This document shows, in pieces, positions 1 to 6,130 of a DNA stretch of 6,130 nt; the stretch's first letter is position 1, and each line of letters opens with the position of its first letter. Source of the stretch: DATMBL01 sp050735975 (GTDB lineage: Bacteria; Desulfobacterota; Binatia; UBA9968); contig JBOHVS010000245.1 in assembly GCA_050735975.1 (NCBI GenBank), positions 1 through 6,130 of the forward strand, written 5' to 3'. The translations under genes were made by a program, and so were the position numbers. The notes below the pieces were generated by a model. The model was not told where the DNA came from. It worked only from the letters and a program-made list of their open reading frames with translations, and made no database searches.

Positions 1-503
1 CGGCGAGCATCATCACTTATCCTTTCAACCCACTGGACGCGTTAGGCTGGCACGGCACCCTCGCTCCGGTGCGCCTCAACTGGCGCGACCTGCGGCCGCT
101 CATGAGCCATCGCTATCACCTCCCGCCCTCCGCTCATACAACCTTCATGTCGTCGCGTTTCGTCGTGAGCACTTTCTGTCCGCGGCCGTTGGAAACCGAT
201 CCGGGAGCGCTAAAGCTCCCGTTCTTCCATAACAATGACGACTACGACGAAGTGATTTTTTACCACCGCGGGCAGTTTCTATCGCGGGACAACATCCGTC
301 CCGGAATGACGACCTTGCACCCCAGCGGCTTTACTCACGGCCCGCATCCCAAAGCGTTTCGAGCCGCGGCGACCGGCACGCGGAGCGAAACCGATGAAGT
401 CGCCGTCATGTTGGACGCCCGCGATCCACTTGATGTGGCTCCATCGCTGAAAGACGCCGAATGGCCCGAGTACGTCAACTCCTGGCAAGAGCGCGCGCGG
501 TGA
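1..503 (+). CDS. hmgA: Homogentisate 1,2-dioxygenase, C-terminal part (5' end outside window)
   Basis: Cytosolic Fe(II) enzyme that opens the ring of homogentisate with O2 to give maleylacetoacetate in Tyr/Phe breakdown. The reading frame enters at base 3 and gives 166 residues before TGA at 501-503. Family full length is about 380-440 residues, so well over half is missing on the left. Recognisable blocks are YPFNPLDALGWHGTLAP at the start of the fragment, YHLPPSAHTTF, FHNNDDYDEVIFYHRGQF and LHPSGFTHGPHP. By comparison with human HGD, the likely iron ligands are His76 (codon 228-230), Glu83 and His112 of the fragment. His106 matches the second conserved active-site His, six residues before the ligand as in the human enzyme. 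The fragment resembles the bacterial branch of the family. It overlaps the next gene by four bases, so the two are almost certainly co-transcribed and translationally coupled. Function is confident at family level; substrate is inferred from family and neighbour. Confidence 0.9.
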   Translation, partial: ASIITYPFNPLDALGWHGTLAPVRLNWRDLRPLMSHRYHLPPSAHTTFMSSRFVVSTFCPRPLETDPGALKLPFFHNNDDYDEVIFYHRGQFLSRDNIRPGMTTLHPSGFTHGPHPKAFRAAATGTRSETDEVAVMLDARDPLDVAPSLKDAEWPEYVNSWQERAR

Positions 504-1501
504 AATTGGCAACTTTGAAAGCGGGAGGACGCGACGGCACCCTGGTTGTAGCCGACCGCAGACTGGAGCGGGCGGTAGCGGTACCGGAGATCGCGCGTAC
601 TTTACAAGCGGCTCTGGACGGCTGGAGCGAAATGGCGCCCCGGCTGCAGTCGGTCTATCAAGCCCTGAACAAAAGAGAAGTGCCCGATGCGTCCCCGGTG
701 AATTTTGACGAGTTCGCCGCGCCGCTGCCACGAGCTTATCAATGGCTCGATGGCAGCGCGTATCTTCCCCACGTGGAGCTGGCGCGCAGGGCGCGTGGGG
801 CCGAGCTGCCGCCGGAGTTCAGGAGCGACCCGTTGATGTATCAGGGATGTTCCGACGTCCTTCTCGGCCCGCGCGATTCTATCGTTGTGGAAAATGAACA
901 ATGGGGCATCGATTTTGAAGCGGAACTCGCCGTGATCACGGATGACGTGCCGGTCGGCGTGCTCGCATCTGAAGCGGCGGCGCATATAAAACTGCTGACC
1001 CTCGTCAACGATATTTCCTTGCGCCGGTTGATGCCGGCGGAGTTGGCCAAAGGCTTCGGCTTTGTTCACAGTAAGCCGCCAAGCAGCTTCGCTCCGGTGG
1101 CGGTTACGCCGGACGAACTGGGCGGCGCCTGGGATGGAGCGAAAATCCACCTGCCGCTCATCACCCATATGAACGGCGATCTCGTCGGGCGACCGGACGC
1201 CGGAACCGATATGCATTTTGATTTTCCCGCCTTGATCCGTCACGCCGCCAAGACGCGGCCGCTTGGCGCCGGAACGATCATTGGCTCGGGAACGATATCG
1301 AACAGTGACCGTTCTCACGGCTCCTCCTGTCTCGTGGAAAGGCAGATGTTGGAAATCATCGAGGGCGGCACGGCGACGACGCCATACATGCGCTACCGCG
1401 ATCGGGTGCGGATCGAGATGTTGGACGAAAAAGGACTCTCGATATTCGGGGCCATAGACCAAATCGTGCAGCCCCGTCCGACGCCGAAAGGGGTAGGGTG
1501 A
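500..1501 (+). CDS. fahA: Fumarylacetoacetate hydrolase (fumarylacetoacetase)
   Basis: Hydrolyses fumarylacetoacetate to fumarate and acetoacetate, the last step of the homogentisate pathway; cytosolic and metal-dependent. The product is 333 residues, the usual length of the bacterial single-gene form. Seen blocks: APLPRAYQWLDGSAY (74-88), DPLMYQG (110-116), GIDFEAELAVIT (136-147), LVNDISLRRLMPAELAKGFG (168-187), SKPPSSFAPVAVTPDELG (191-208), GSGTISN (262-268) and FGAIDQ (316-321). From mouse FAH, Asp84, Glu140, Glu142 and Asp171 are the probable metal ligands, His91 the catalytic His, and Arg175 and Lys192 substrate-binding residues. I chose GTG at 500 because it gives the family-typical N-terminus (M/V)KLATLK. 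An ATG at 461 in the same frame would add 13 residues that only re-read the dioxygenase tail. The GTG overlaps the upstream TGA as GTGA, and there is no strong Shine-Dalgarno, so coupled re-initiation is likely. Confidence 0.93.
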   Translation: MKLATLKAGGRDGTLVVADRRLERAVAVPEIARTLQAALDGWSEMAPRLQSVYQALNKREVPDASPVNFDEFAAPLPRAYQWLDGSAYLPHVELARRARGAELPPEFRSDPLMYQGCSDVLLGPRDSIVVENEQWGIDFEAELAVITDDVPVGVLASEAAAHIKLLTLVNDISLRRLMPAELAKGFGFVHSKPPSSFAPVAVTPDELGGAWDGAKIHLPLITHMNGDLVGRPDAGTDMHFDFPALIRHAAKTRPLGAGTIIGSGTISNSDRSHGSSCLVERQMLEIIEGGTATTPYMRYRDRVRIEMLDEKGLSIFGAIDQIVQPRPTPKGVG

Positions 1502-1531
1502 ACGGAATTATGCGGGAGAACCACATATATT

Positions 1532-1536
1532 AAGGA
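1532..1536 (+). promoter_or_regulatory. Ribosome binding site supporting the GTG start of the ammonia-lyase
   Basis: AAGGA lies eight bases before GTG at 1545. No comparable purine-rich motif precedes the alternative in-frame ATG at 1575, so this site favours the longer form of the lyase. Homology of the N-terminus alone would favour ATG 1575. Confidence 0.5.
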
Positions 1537-1544
1537 TACCGCCC

Positions 1545-3146
1545 GTGCGGCCGAAAAACTCCACGCCAAAACAGATGATTGAAATTTCGGGCGCGCAACT
1601 GACGGTGGAGCAAGTTGCTGCGGTGGCCCGGCAGAAGCTCCGCGTCGGATTGAGCCGCGCTCCTGCGGTTAGAAACAGGATACTCGCCTCGCGCAAACTC
1701 TTAATAGAAAAACTGCGGCGCGGAGAGATCATTTACGGCGTCAACACCGGACTCGGCGGTAACGTGCGGTTCATCCTGCCTGCCAAAGATCTCGCGGCGC
1801 ACCAGCAAAATATCTTTCGTTTTCTGATCTGCGGCAGCGGCGATCCCCTGCCCGAGGATGCTGTGCGCGCGGCCATGCTTCTAAGAGCCAACGCTCTGGC
1901 CAAAGGATACTCGGCTGTCCGGATCGAAGTGATCGAGGGGCTTCTGAATCTCCTGAATAGCGGCCTTACGCCCATCGTCCCTACGTTCGGTTCCGTCGGC
2001 GCGAGCGGCGATCTCATCCCTTCGGCCTACATCGGCCGTGTCTTGCTCGGTGAAGGGGAGGTTTTTTTTAAAGGCGAGAAGTTTCCGGCTCGCGTGGCTC
2101 TCGAAAAAGCGCGTTTGCAACCGCTGACTCTGGAAGCCAAGGAAGGACTTGCCCTGATCAACGGCACGACCGTCATGACCGGAAGCGCCGCGCTGCAACT
2201 TCACGATGGCGCCTATCTCGCTCGCTTGGTTCTCGCGGCTTGCGCCCTCGCGCTCGAGGCGATGAAAAGCACCGATGATCCGCTGCGCGAAGCGGTGCAA
2301 GCGATGAAGAATCATCCGGGGCAACTCGAAGCCGCGGCCCTTTGTCGAAAGCTCATCGAGGGTAGCCGCTACGTGCGGAACCTGGACGAGATCCGTGAAA
2401 CCATCGAACAGACTTACGAGCAAACGGACAGGGCGATCAGCCGCTCCGACGAGGCTATTCAAACCCCCTACTCGCTCCGCTGCATCCCGCAAGGGCTAGG
2501 TCCGGTAATGGAAGCGGTGCAAGCACACCAGGTTGTCATCGAAAGAGAGATTAACTCCGCTAACGACAACCCGCTCATCGATGGCGCCGAAGGGCGGGTG
2601 TACCACACGGGAAATTTTTACGGCGGCCACGTCGCGCGCGCCCTCGACAGCTGGAAGATCGATTTGGCGACCCTCGGGAACTGGCTGCATGCCTTGGTCG
2701 CAATGATCGTCGATGAGCGTTTCAACAACGGGCTGCCTGCCAACCTAGCCCCTAATCCAGGGCTCTTCTCAGGCCTGAAAGGAATGCAGCTCTGTCTGAC
2801 CAGCTTGGTTTGCGCCCTGCGGCAACTGGCCAATCCGAGTATGATCCACACTCTACCCACCGAGCAATATAATCAGGACATCGTGAGTCTGGGAATGCAC
2901 TCGGCATTGACCGCCATGCAAATGACCGCGCTTCTGCGCGATGCAGTAGCCATCGCGCTGATCGCGCTCTGCCAGGCTGTGGATTTGCGCGGCGGGAGCG
3001 AAGGACTTGGGCAAGGGTGCCGCGCGGTTTACCGGCGGGTTCGAAGCGACGTTCGGTTCCTCGACGAAGATCGGCCTTTGGACCGCGATATCAAAAAAGT
3101 GGCAGCATTGATCATGCAGAGATCCATTCCGCTTCCCGAGTTATAA
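1545..3146 (+). CDS. MIO-dependent aromatic amino-acid ammonia-lyase, probably phenylalanine ammonia-lyase
   Basis: Member of the HAL/PAL/TAL family, which uses the self-formed MIO electrophile to remove ammonia from an aromatic amino acid; here probably L-Phe to trans-cinnamate. The product is 533 residues, near bacterial HAL (~510) and cyanobacterial PAL (~567), with no plant-type extra domain. Key positions: Tyr64 in YGVNTG; MIO triad Ala153-Ser154-Gly155 in GSVGASGDLIP; Asn206 in INGTT; Tyr309 and Arg312 in PYSLRC; EINSANDNPL at 335-344; Phe358 in GNFYGG; EQYNQD at 440-445. The selectivity pair is Phe93-Leu94 (NIFRFLICG), as in plant and Anabaena PAL; histidases have Ser-His and Rhodobacter TAL His-Leu. 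The following RAAMLLRAN also matches Anabaena PAL. The NQEDH motif of histidases is absent. GTG 1545 has a good SD; ATG 1575 (MIEISG) would shorten it by 10 residues. It lies 43 bases after fahA, probably in the same operon. An aminomutase remains possible. Confidence 0.88.
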   Translation: MRPKNSTPKQMIEISGAQLTVEQVAAVARQKLRVGLSRAPAVRNRILASRKLLIEKLRRGEIIYGVNTGLGGNVRFILPAKDLAAHQQNIFRFLICGSGDPLPEDAVRAAMLLRANALAKGYSAVRIEVIEGLLNLLNSGLTPIVPTFGSVGASGDLIPSAYIGRVLLGEGEVFFKGEKFPARVALEKARLQPLTLEAKEGLALINGTTVMTGSAALQLHDGAYLARLVLAACALALEAMKSTDDPLREAVQAMKNHPGQLEAAALCRKLIEGSRYVRNLDEIRETIEQTYEQTDRAISRSDEAIQTPYSLRCIPQGLGPVMEAVQAHQVVIEREINSANDNPLIDGAEGRVYHTGNFYGGHVARALDSWKIDLATLGNWLHALVAMIVDERFNNGLPANLAPNPGLFSGLKGMQLCLTSLVCALRQLANPSMIHTLPTEQYNQDIVSLGMHSALTAMQMTALLRDAVAIALIALCQAVDLRGGSEGLGQGCRAVYRRVRSDVRFLDEDRPLDRDIKKVAALIMQRSIPLPEL

Positions 3147-3173
3147 GGGAAAAGAATTTGTCCGAAAACGGCA

Positions 3174-3202
3174 CCCTCACCCTTACCCGTCGAGGGAGAG
3201 GG
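3174..3202 (+). repeat. G/C-rich interspersed-type inverted repeat in the lyase-ligase spacer
   Basis: CCCTCACCC (3174-3182) faces GGGAGAGGG (3194-3202) with eight of nine positions complementary and an 11-base loop. This resembles the widespread CCCTCACCC...GGGAGAGGG palindromic intergenic repeat of many proteobacterial and related genomes. There is no T-run after it, so it is not a classical intrinsic terminator, but it could attenuate read-through or stabilise the mRNA end of the lyase gene. Confidence 0.6.
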
Positions 3203-3230
3203 AATAAATTCTGGCAGGGACTCTTTCTAA

Positions 3231-3249
3231 GAACGAACAGGATTCGTTC
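3231..3249 (+). other. Small perfect hairpin upstream of the CoA ligase gene
   Basis: GAACGAA (3231-3237) and TTCGTTC (3243-3249) form a perfect 7-bp inverted repeat around a 5-base loop, 44 bases before the ligase start codon. It could be an operator half-site pair or a leader hairpin, but an inverted repeat of this size can also arise by chance. No matching promoter boxes were recognised with confidence. Confidence 0.3.
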
Positions 3250-3284
3250 ACCATGCAGAAAATCGACAACGCGATCCACCAGAC

Positions 3285-3288
3285 GGAG
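3285..3288 (+). promoter_or_regulatory. Ribosome binding site of the CoA ligase
   Basis: GGAG within CGGAGAA sits five bases before ATG 3294 and fixes this start. It is the clearest Shine-Dalgarno in the window. Confidence 0.65.
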
Positions 3289-3293
3289 AATTT

Positions 3294-4808
3294 ATGAACA
3301 TTTTTGATTCTCTCGAGCGCGCCACAGGCCAATTTCCTGATCGAGACATTCTGATCTTCAAGGGGAAAAACACAACCTACCGGGAGCTCTACGAGCGGGC
3401 CTGCCATTTGAGCGCGGTTTTGAGGGGACGATGGAACCTACAACCGGGCAGCCGGGTCGCAATCTTTCTGCCCAACATTCCGGAGTTCATACTCTGCTAT
3501 TACGCCGTCCAAAGAATCGGGGCGATCGCGGTGTCTCTCAACGTGATGCTCAAGCGTGACGAGGTGGCCTTCATTCTCCGGGACTGCGGCGCGCAATTGC
3601 TGATCACGGTGCCGCAGCTTCTGGAGCAGGTTCCGGAGGGCATCTCGACGGTAGAAGCGGTCGTCACTATCGGCGCAGCAAATCGCCCCGGCTGCGATGA
3701 GCTCTCCGAACTGCTAAGGGAATCTCCCGCCGCTGAAGTTCCTGAAGTGAGCCTCCATCAAGACGATGGAGCCGCCATCCTTTACACTTCCGGCACCACC
3801 GGCCAACCGAAGGGCGTGCTGCTGACTCACGGCAATCTTCTTTCTAACGCGGTGGCGACGAATCACCACACCAAGATGACCGCCGACGACCGGCTCCTTT
3901 GCTATCTGCCTCTCTTTCACTGCTTTGGGCAAAACTTCATCATGAACGCAGCAGTGAATGCCGGAGCGACCTTGATCCTGCATGAGAGATTCGTTCCAAA
4001 CGAGATCCTCGAATCCGCGCTGGCCCATCGGGCTTCGATTTTCTTAGGTGTTCCCGCGGTCTATCTACGCTTCCTTTCGCAACCCGGCATTGAGCGGTAT
4101 TTGCAAACCGTCCGATACTATTTCTCCGCCGCCGCGCCTTTACCCGCGGAAGTAGTGCGCAGATGGCGAACCCGCTTCGGACACATCATCTACGAAGGTT
4201 ATGGTCTAACCGAAACCTCGCCTTTCGCCACGTACAACCACGATTTCGACTACCGCGAGGGAAGCGTCGGCACGCCGATCAGAGACGTCGAGATTAAAAT
4301 CATCGATGAGAACGGCGCAAAGCTGTCGCCGGGAGAGCTCGGAGAGGTCGCGATCAAGGGACCGAACGTCATGAAGGGATACTTTAACCGGCCGAAGGAC
4401 ACGGAGCAGGCGCTCCGCGATGGTTGGTTCCTGACCGGTGACATAGGCAAGCTGGACGAAGCCGGATTTCTTTACCTCGTAGATCGCGCGAAAGACATGG
4501 TCAATGTCTCCGGGTTTAAAGTTTGGCCTCGCGAGGTCGAAGAGGTCTTGTCGAAACTTGACGGATTGTCCGAAGCGGCTGTCATCGGCATCCCTGACCC
4601 GATTTCAGGAGAGGCGGTCAAGGCTTTCGCCGTGATCAAGGAAGGCGCGCGCCTCACGGAACAGGAGGTGATCGACTATTGCCGAGATCGGATGGCGGTC
4701 TATAAAGCGCCGCGCTGCGTTGAGTTCATCGACGCTTTGCCGCGCAATCCGTCAGGTAAGGTGCTGAAGCGGGAGCTAAGGGCAAGAGAGGGGGGAAAGG
4801 GTTCGTAG
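3294..4808 (+). CDS. AMP-forming acyl/aryl-CoA ligase (ANL superfamily), possibly cinnamate-CoA ligase
   Basis: Activates a carboxylic acid with ATP to an acyl-adenylate, then transfers it to CoA. It is 504 residues, normal for fatty-acyl-CoA synthetases and 4-coumarate-CoA ligase relatives. The ordered core motifs are present: P-loop YTSGTTGQPKG (164-174), YEGYGLTET (300-308), GWFLTGD with Asp383 (377-383), hinge-side Arg398 in VDRAKDM, SGFKVWPREVEEVL (406-419), and catalytic Lys489 in NPSGKVLKREL. No signal peptide or membrane segment is seen, so it is cytosolic. The family is certain but the substrate is not: motifs do not separate medium/long-chain fatty acids from aryl acids. Its place after a probable Phe ammonia-lyase makes cinnamate (to cinnamoyl-CoA) the leading guess, by inference only. 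A 147-base spacer separates it from the lyase, so it may have its own promoter or be read through. A strong SD marks the start. Confidence 0.93.
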   Translation: MNIFDSLERATGQFPDRDILIFKGKNTTYRELYERACHLSAVLRGRWNLQPGSRVAIFLPNIPEFILCYYAVQRIGAIAVSLNVMLKRDEVAFILRDCGAQLLITVPQLLEQVPEGISTVEAVVTIGAANRPGCDELSELLRESPAAEVPEVSLHQDDGAAILYTSGTTGQPKGVLLTHGNLLSNAVATNHHTKMTADDRLLCYLPLFHCFGQNFIMNAAVNAGATLILHERFVPNEILESALAHRASIFLGVPAVYLRFLSQPGIERYLQTVRYYFSAAAPLPAEVVRRWRTRFGHIIYEGYGLTETSPFATYNHDFDYREGSVGTPIRDVEIKIIDENGAKLSPGELGEVAIKGPNVMKGYFNRPKDTEQALRDGWFLTGDIGKLDEAGFLYLVDRAKDMVNVSGFKVWPREVEEVLSKLDGLSEAAVIGIPDPISGEAVKAFAVIKEGARLTEQEVIDYCRDRMAVYKAPRCVEFIDALPRNPSGKVLKRELRAREGGKGS

Positions 4809-4842
4809 CGTGGGTTGAGCAAAGCGATAACCGGGAAAACGA

Positions 4843-4929
4843 GTTCAAGCCGTTTCAACCGTTCAAATCGTTCAAACCGTCTGATCGCTTTACGGTTGAA
4901 CCTGCTGGAACTGCCTGAACGGTTTGAAC
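4843..4929 (+). repeat. Nonamer repeat array with direct and inverted copies
   Basis: Four head-to-tail 9-base units of the type GTTCAAACC fill 4843-4878 exactly, differing at one to three positions each. After a short centre, inverted copies (type GGTTTGAAC) end at 4901, 4911, 4920 and 4929, again spaced 9-10 bases. Perfect pairings include GTTCAAACCGT (4870-4880) with ACGGTTTGAAC (4919-4929), 11 bp, and TTCAACCGT (4854-4862) with ACGGTTGAA (4892-4900), 9 bp. The two pairings cross each other, so only one could form at a time in RNA or extruded DNA. There is no T-tract, so a simple intrinsic terminator is unlikely. No coding potential is supported. Confidence 0.75.
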
Positions 4930-4944
4930 AGTTGCAAACACGAG

Positions 4945-4968
4945 ACTCGGAACTCTAAACTCGAAACT
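4945..4968 (+). repeat. Heptamer tandem repeat just upstream of the thiolase-like gene
   Basis: Three contiguous 7-base units of the type ACTCGAA occupy 4945-4951, 4952-4958 and 4959-4965, with a partial fourth (ACT) at 4966-4968. The array ends eight bases before ATG 4977, so it occupies the place where a Shine-Dalgarno would normally lie. It is separate in period and sequence from the adjacent nonamer array. Confidence 0.6.
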
Positions 4969-4976
4969 TCGCAGTT

Positions 4977-6130
4977 ATGAGCGAGCGCGTCGCAATCGTC
5001 GGCGTCGGAATGACGTCGGCCAGACCGGCCACGGAGCATCTCTCCTTCAAGGAGATGATGTTCGAGGCGGCGCAGGAGGCTTATGCCGATGCCGGCATCG
5101 AGGCTCATCAAATCGAGTCTTTTGTAACCTGCGCGGAAGATATCACCGAAGGCATCTCCATTTTCGACGAATACACGCCCGACCAGCTCGGCGGCGCGCA
5201 GAAACCCATGCATACCCTCACCCAAGATGGGCTTTACGGCATAGCCGACGCAGCTATGCAGATTCGCTCCGGCCTGTTCGGCCTTGTGGCCGTCGAGGCG
5301 CACAGCAAAAGCTCGAACCTGAAAGATTTTAATTGGCTTCTCGACTACGCCCTGGATCCCCTGTATTCCCGCCCGCTCGCTTTTAACCCGCACGCCATCG
5401 CCGGATTGGAAATGAATATCTTTCTCCGGCACACCGGCATCGCCCAAGAGCACTGCGCGCAGGTGGTCGCAAAGAATCGAACCAATGCGTTGAAGAATGT
5501 TGCGGCGGCTTATCCGATGAACCTTCGCCCTGATGATATCGCCGCATCGCCGTACCTATTCTATCCCTTACGCGAGGCGGAGATGGCCAAAGGCGCGGAC
5601 GGTTGCGTTGTGATGGTGTTGGCCGGCGAAAGCAAAGCTCGTCAAACAGGCTCCCGGTCCATCTGGGTGCGCGGCTTGGGCTTTTCGACCGACAGTTCTA
5701 CACTGGAATCGCGCGATTGGATCAGTGCCGAATACATTCGCTCAGCCGCGTCAATGGCCTATCGTCAAGCCGGAATACGCAATCCGAGAAGCGAGATCGA
5801 TATCTTTGAAGTCGACGATACCTACGCCTACAAAGAGCTGCAACATCTCATAGCTCTGGGACTCTATCCGAAAGCCGCCGCGGCAGCCAACGCCGTCGAG
5901 AGCGGCGAAACCGCGGTGGAAGGCAAGATGCCGGTAAACGTTTCCGGCGGAAGCTTGGGAGTGGGATACACACTGGAGGCGAGCGGCCTTTATCGGCTCG
6001 CCGAGATCGTCTTTCAGTTGCGCGGCGAGGCTGGGCCGCGTCAACTTGCAAATCCAAAAATGGGCTTGGCGCAATCCTGGCGCGGTGTGCCGACCACCAG
6101 CGGCGCGGTTGTAATCCTGGGCGTGGAGTA
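4977..6130 (+). CDS. Thiolase-superfamily protein of the SCP-x/lipid-transfer type with altered active site (3' end at window edge)
   Basis: The open frame runs from ATG 4977 for 384 codons to the last bases (TA), which are probably the first two bases of its stop, since the sequence ends in the usual thiolase terminus SGAVVILG. N-terminal MSERVAIVGVGMT and ADAGIEAHQIESFV are the thiolase first strand and helix. C-terminal MPVNVSGGSLGVGY (318-331) and VFQLRGEAGPRQL (345-357) match SCP-x-type thiolases. Family members cleave or form C-C bonds on acyl-CoAs. Aligned by eye, Thr82 sits at the nucleophilic Cys, EVDDTY (278-283) replaces EVHDxF, and Tyr331 replaces the His of GHP. Ordinary thiolysis is therefore doubtful. 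It could be an Ltp2-like retro-aldolase, which works with a DUF35 protein, or a non-catalytic subunit paired with a second thiolase. No clear SD precedes it, and an in-frame stop at 4956 rules out a longer form. Confidence 0.85.
   Translation, partial: MSERVAIVGVGMTSARPATEHLSFKEMMFEAAQEAYADAGIEAHQIESFVTCAEDITEGISIFDEYTPDQLGGAQKPMHTLTQDGLYGIADAAMQIRSGLFGLVAVEAHSKSSNLKDFNWLLDYALDPLYSRPLAFNPHAIAGLEMNIFLRHTGIAQEHCAQVVAKNRTNALKNVAAAYPMNLRPDDIAASPYLFYPLREAEMAKGADGCVVMVLAGESKARQTGSRSIWVRGLGFSTDSSTLESRDWISAEYIRSAASMAYRQAGIRNPRSEIDIFEVDDTYAYKELQHLIALGLYPKAAAAANAVESGETAVEGKMPVNVSGGSLGVGYTLEASGLYRLAEIVFQLRGEAGPRQLANPKMGLAQSWRGVPTTSGAVVILGVE

Noticed and set aside
461..499. ATG 461 as start of the fumarylacetoacetate hydrolase
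   Set aside because: The added residues re-read hmgA coding sequence in another frame and are not family-like. GTG 500 yields the conserved KLATLK start.
602..1462. Long minus-strand open frame (286 residues) opposite fahA
   Set aside because: It lies wholly antisense to a well-supported gene, resembles no recognisable family, and is low-complexity Arg/His-rich as expected for a GC-rich antisense shadow.
1545..3146. Annotation of the lyase as histidine ammonia-lyase (hutH)
   Set aside because: The MIO motif is shared, but the Ser-His selectivity pair and the NQEDH motif of histidases are absent and no hut genes are adjacent. It is kept only as a weak alternative.
4870..4935. Intrinsic terminator after the ligase gene
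   Set aside because: The perfect stem has a 38-base loop and is followed by AGTTGC rather than a T-tract, and the stem is not GC-rich.
4843..4968. CRISPR array
   Set aside because: The units are 9 and 7 bases, contiguous and without spacers, which does not fit CRISPR repeat-spacer structure.
5130..5132. Cys52 of the thiolase-like protein as catalytic nucleophile
   Set aside because: It lies about 30 residues before the position equivalent to the thiolase nucleophile, counted back from the conserved IRSG helix end, and is not in a CxSG-type context.
4890..5453. Minus-strand open frame (187 residues) opposite the thiolase-like gene
   Set aside because: Its C-terminal part is translated from the heptamer and nonamer repeats (SLEFRVS and FKPFRQF type peptides), and the rest is antisense to the thiolase-superfamily gene.

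Overview
The window is a dense, one-direction stretch of bacterial DNA. It holds five + strand protein genes, with short intergenic gaps and no RNA genes. The theme is aromatic amino-acid (phenylalanine/tyrosine) catabolism and aromatic acyl-CoA metabolism. The DNA is moderately GC-rich. Genes start with ATG or GTG, one junction is a GTGA overlap, and the spacers carry short-period palindromic repeats. This fits a free-living, probably environmental Gram-negative-type bacterium, for example an uncultured deltaproteobacterial or Rokubacteria/NC10-like lineage. That placement is a loose inference; no marker gene is present.

Layout. (1) Positions 1-503: the C-terminal part of a homogentisate 1,2-dioxygenase, cut by the left edge. 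(2) 500-1501: a fumarylacetoacetate hydrolase whose GTG start overlaps the dioxygenase stop. These two enzymes are the ring-cleavage and final-hydrolysis steps of the homogentisate pathway. (3) 1545-3146: a MIO-type aromatic amino-acid ammonia-lyase with an intact Ala-Ser-Gly cofactor triad. Its Phe-Leu selectivity pair points to phenylalanine rather than histidine or tyrosine. (4) 3147-3293: a spacer with a G/C-rich inverted repeat and a small hairpin. (5) 3294-4808: an AMP-forming acyl/aryl-CoA ligase with all core motifs. (6) 4809-4976: a spacer filled with a nonamer repeat array in both orientations and a heptamer tandem repeat. (7) 4977-6130: an SCP-x/lipid-transfer-type thiolase-superfamily protein. 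The canonical thiolase nucleophile and histidines are replaced in it. It runs to the right edge, which probably cuts its stop codon.

How the genes may work together. The first two genes degrade homogentisate derived from Tyr/Phe. The next three suggest a second route: Phe to trans-cinnamate plus ammonia (lyase), cinnamate to cinnamoyl-CoA (ligase), then chain shortening or C-C bond chemistry at the CoA ester (thiolase-like protein). The logic resembles the EncP/EncH/EncJ benzoyl-CoA supply of enterocin biosynthesis. However, no hydratase or dehydrogenase is visible, and the thiolase-like protein does not look like a normal thiolase. The link between the two halves is inferred from gene order only.
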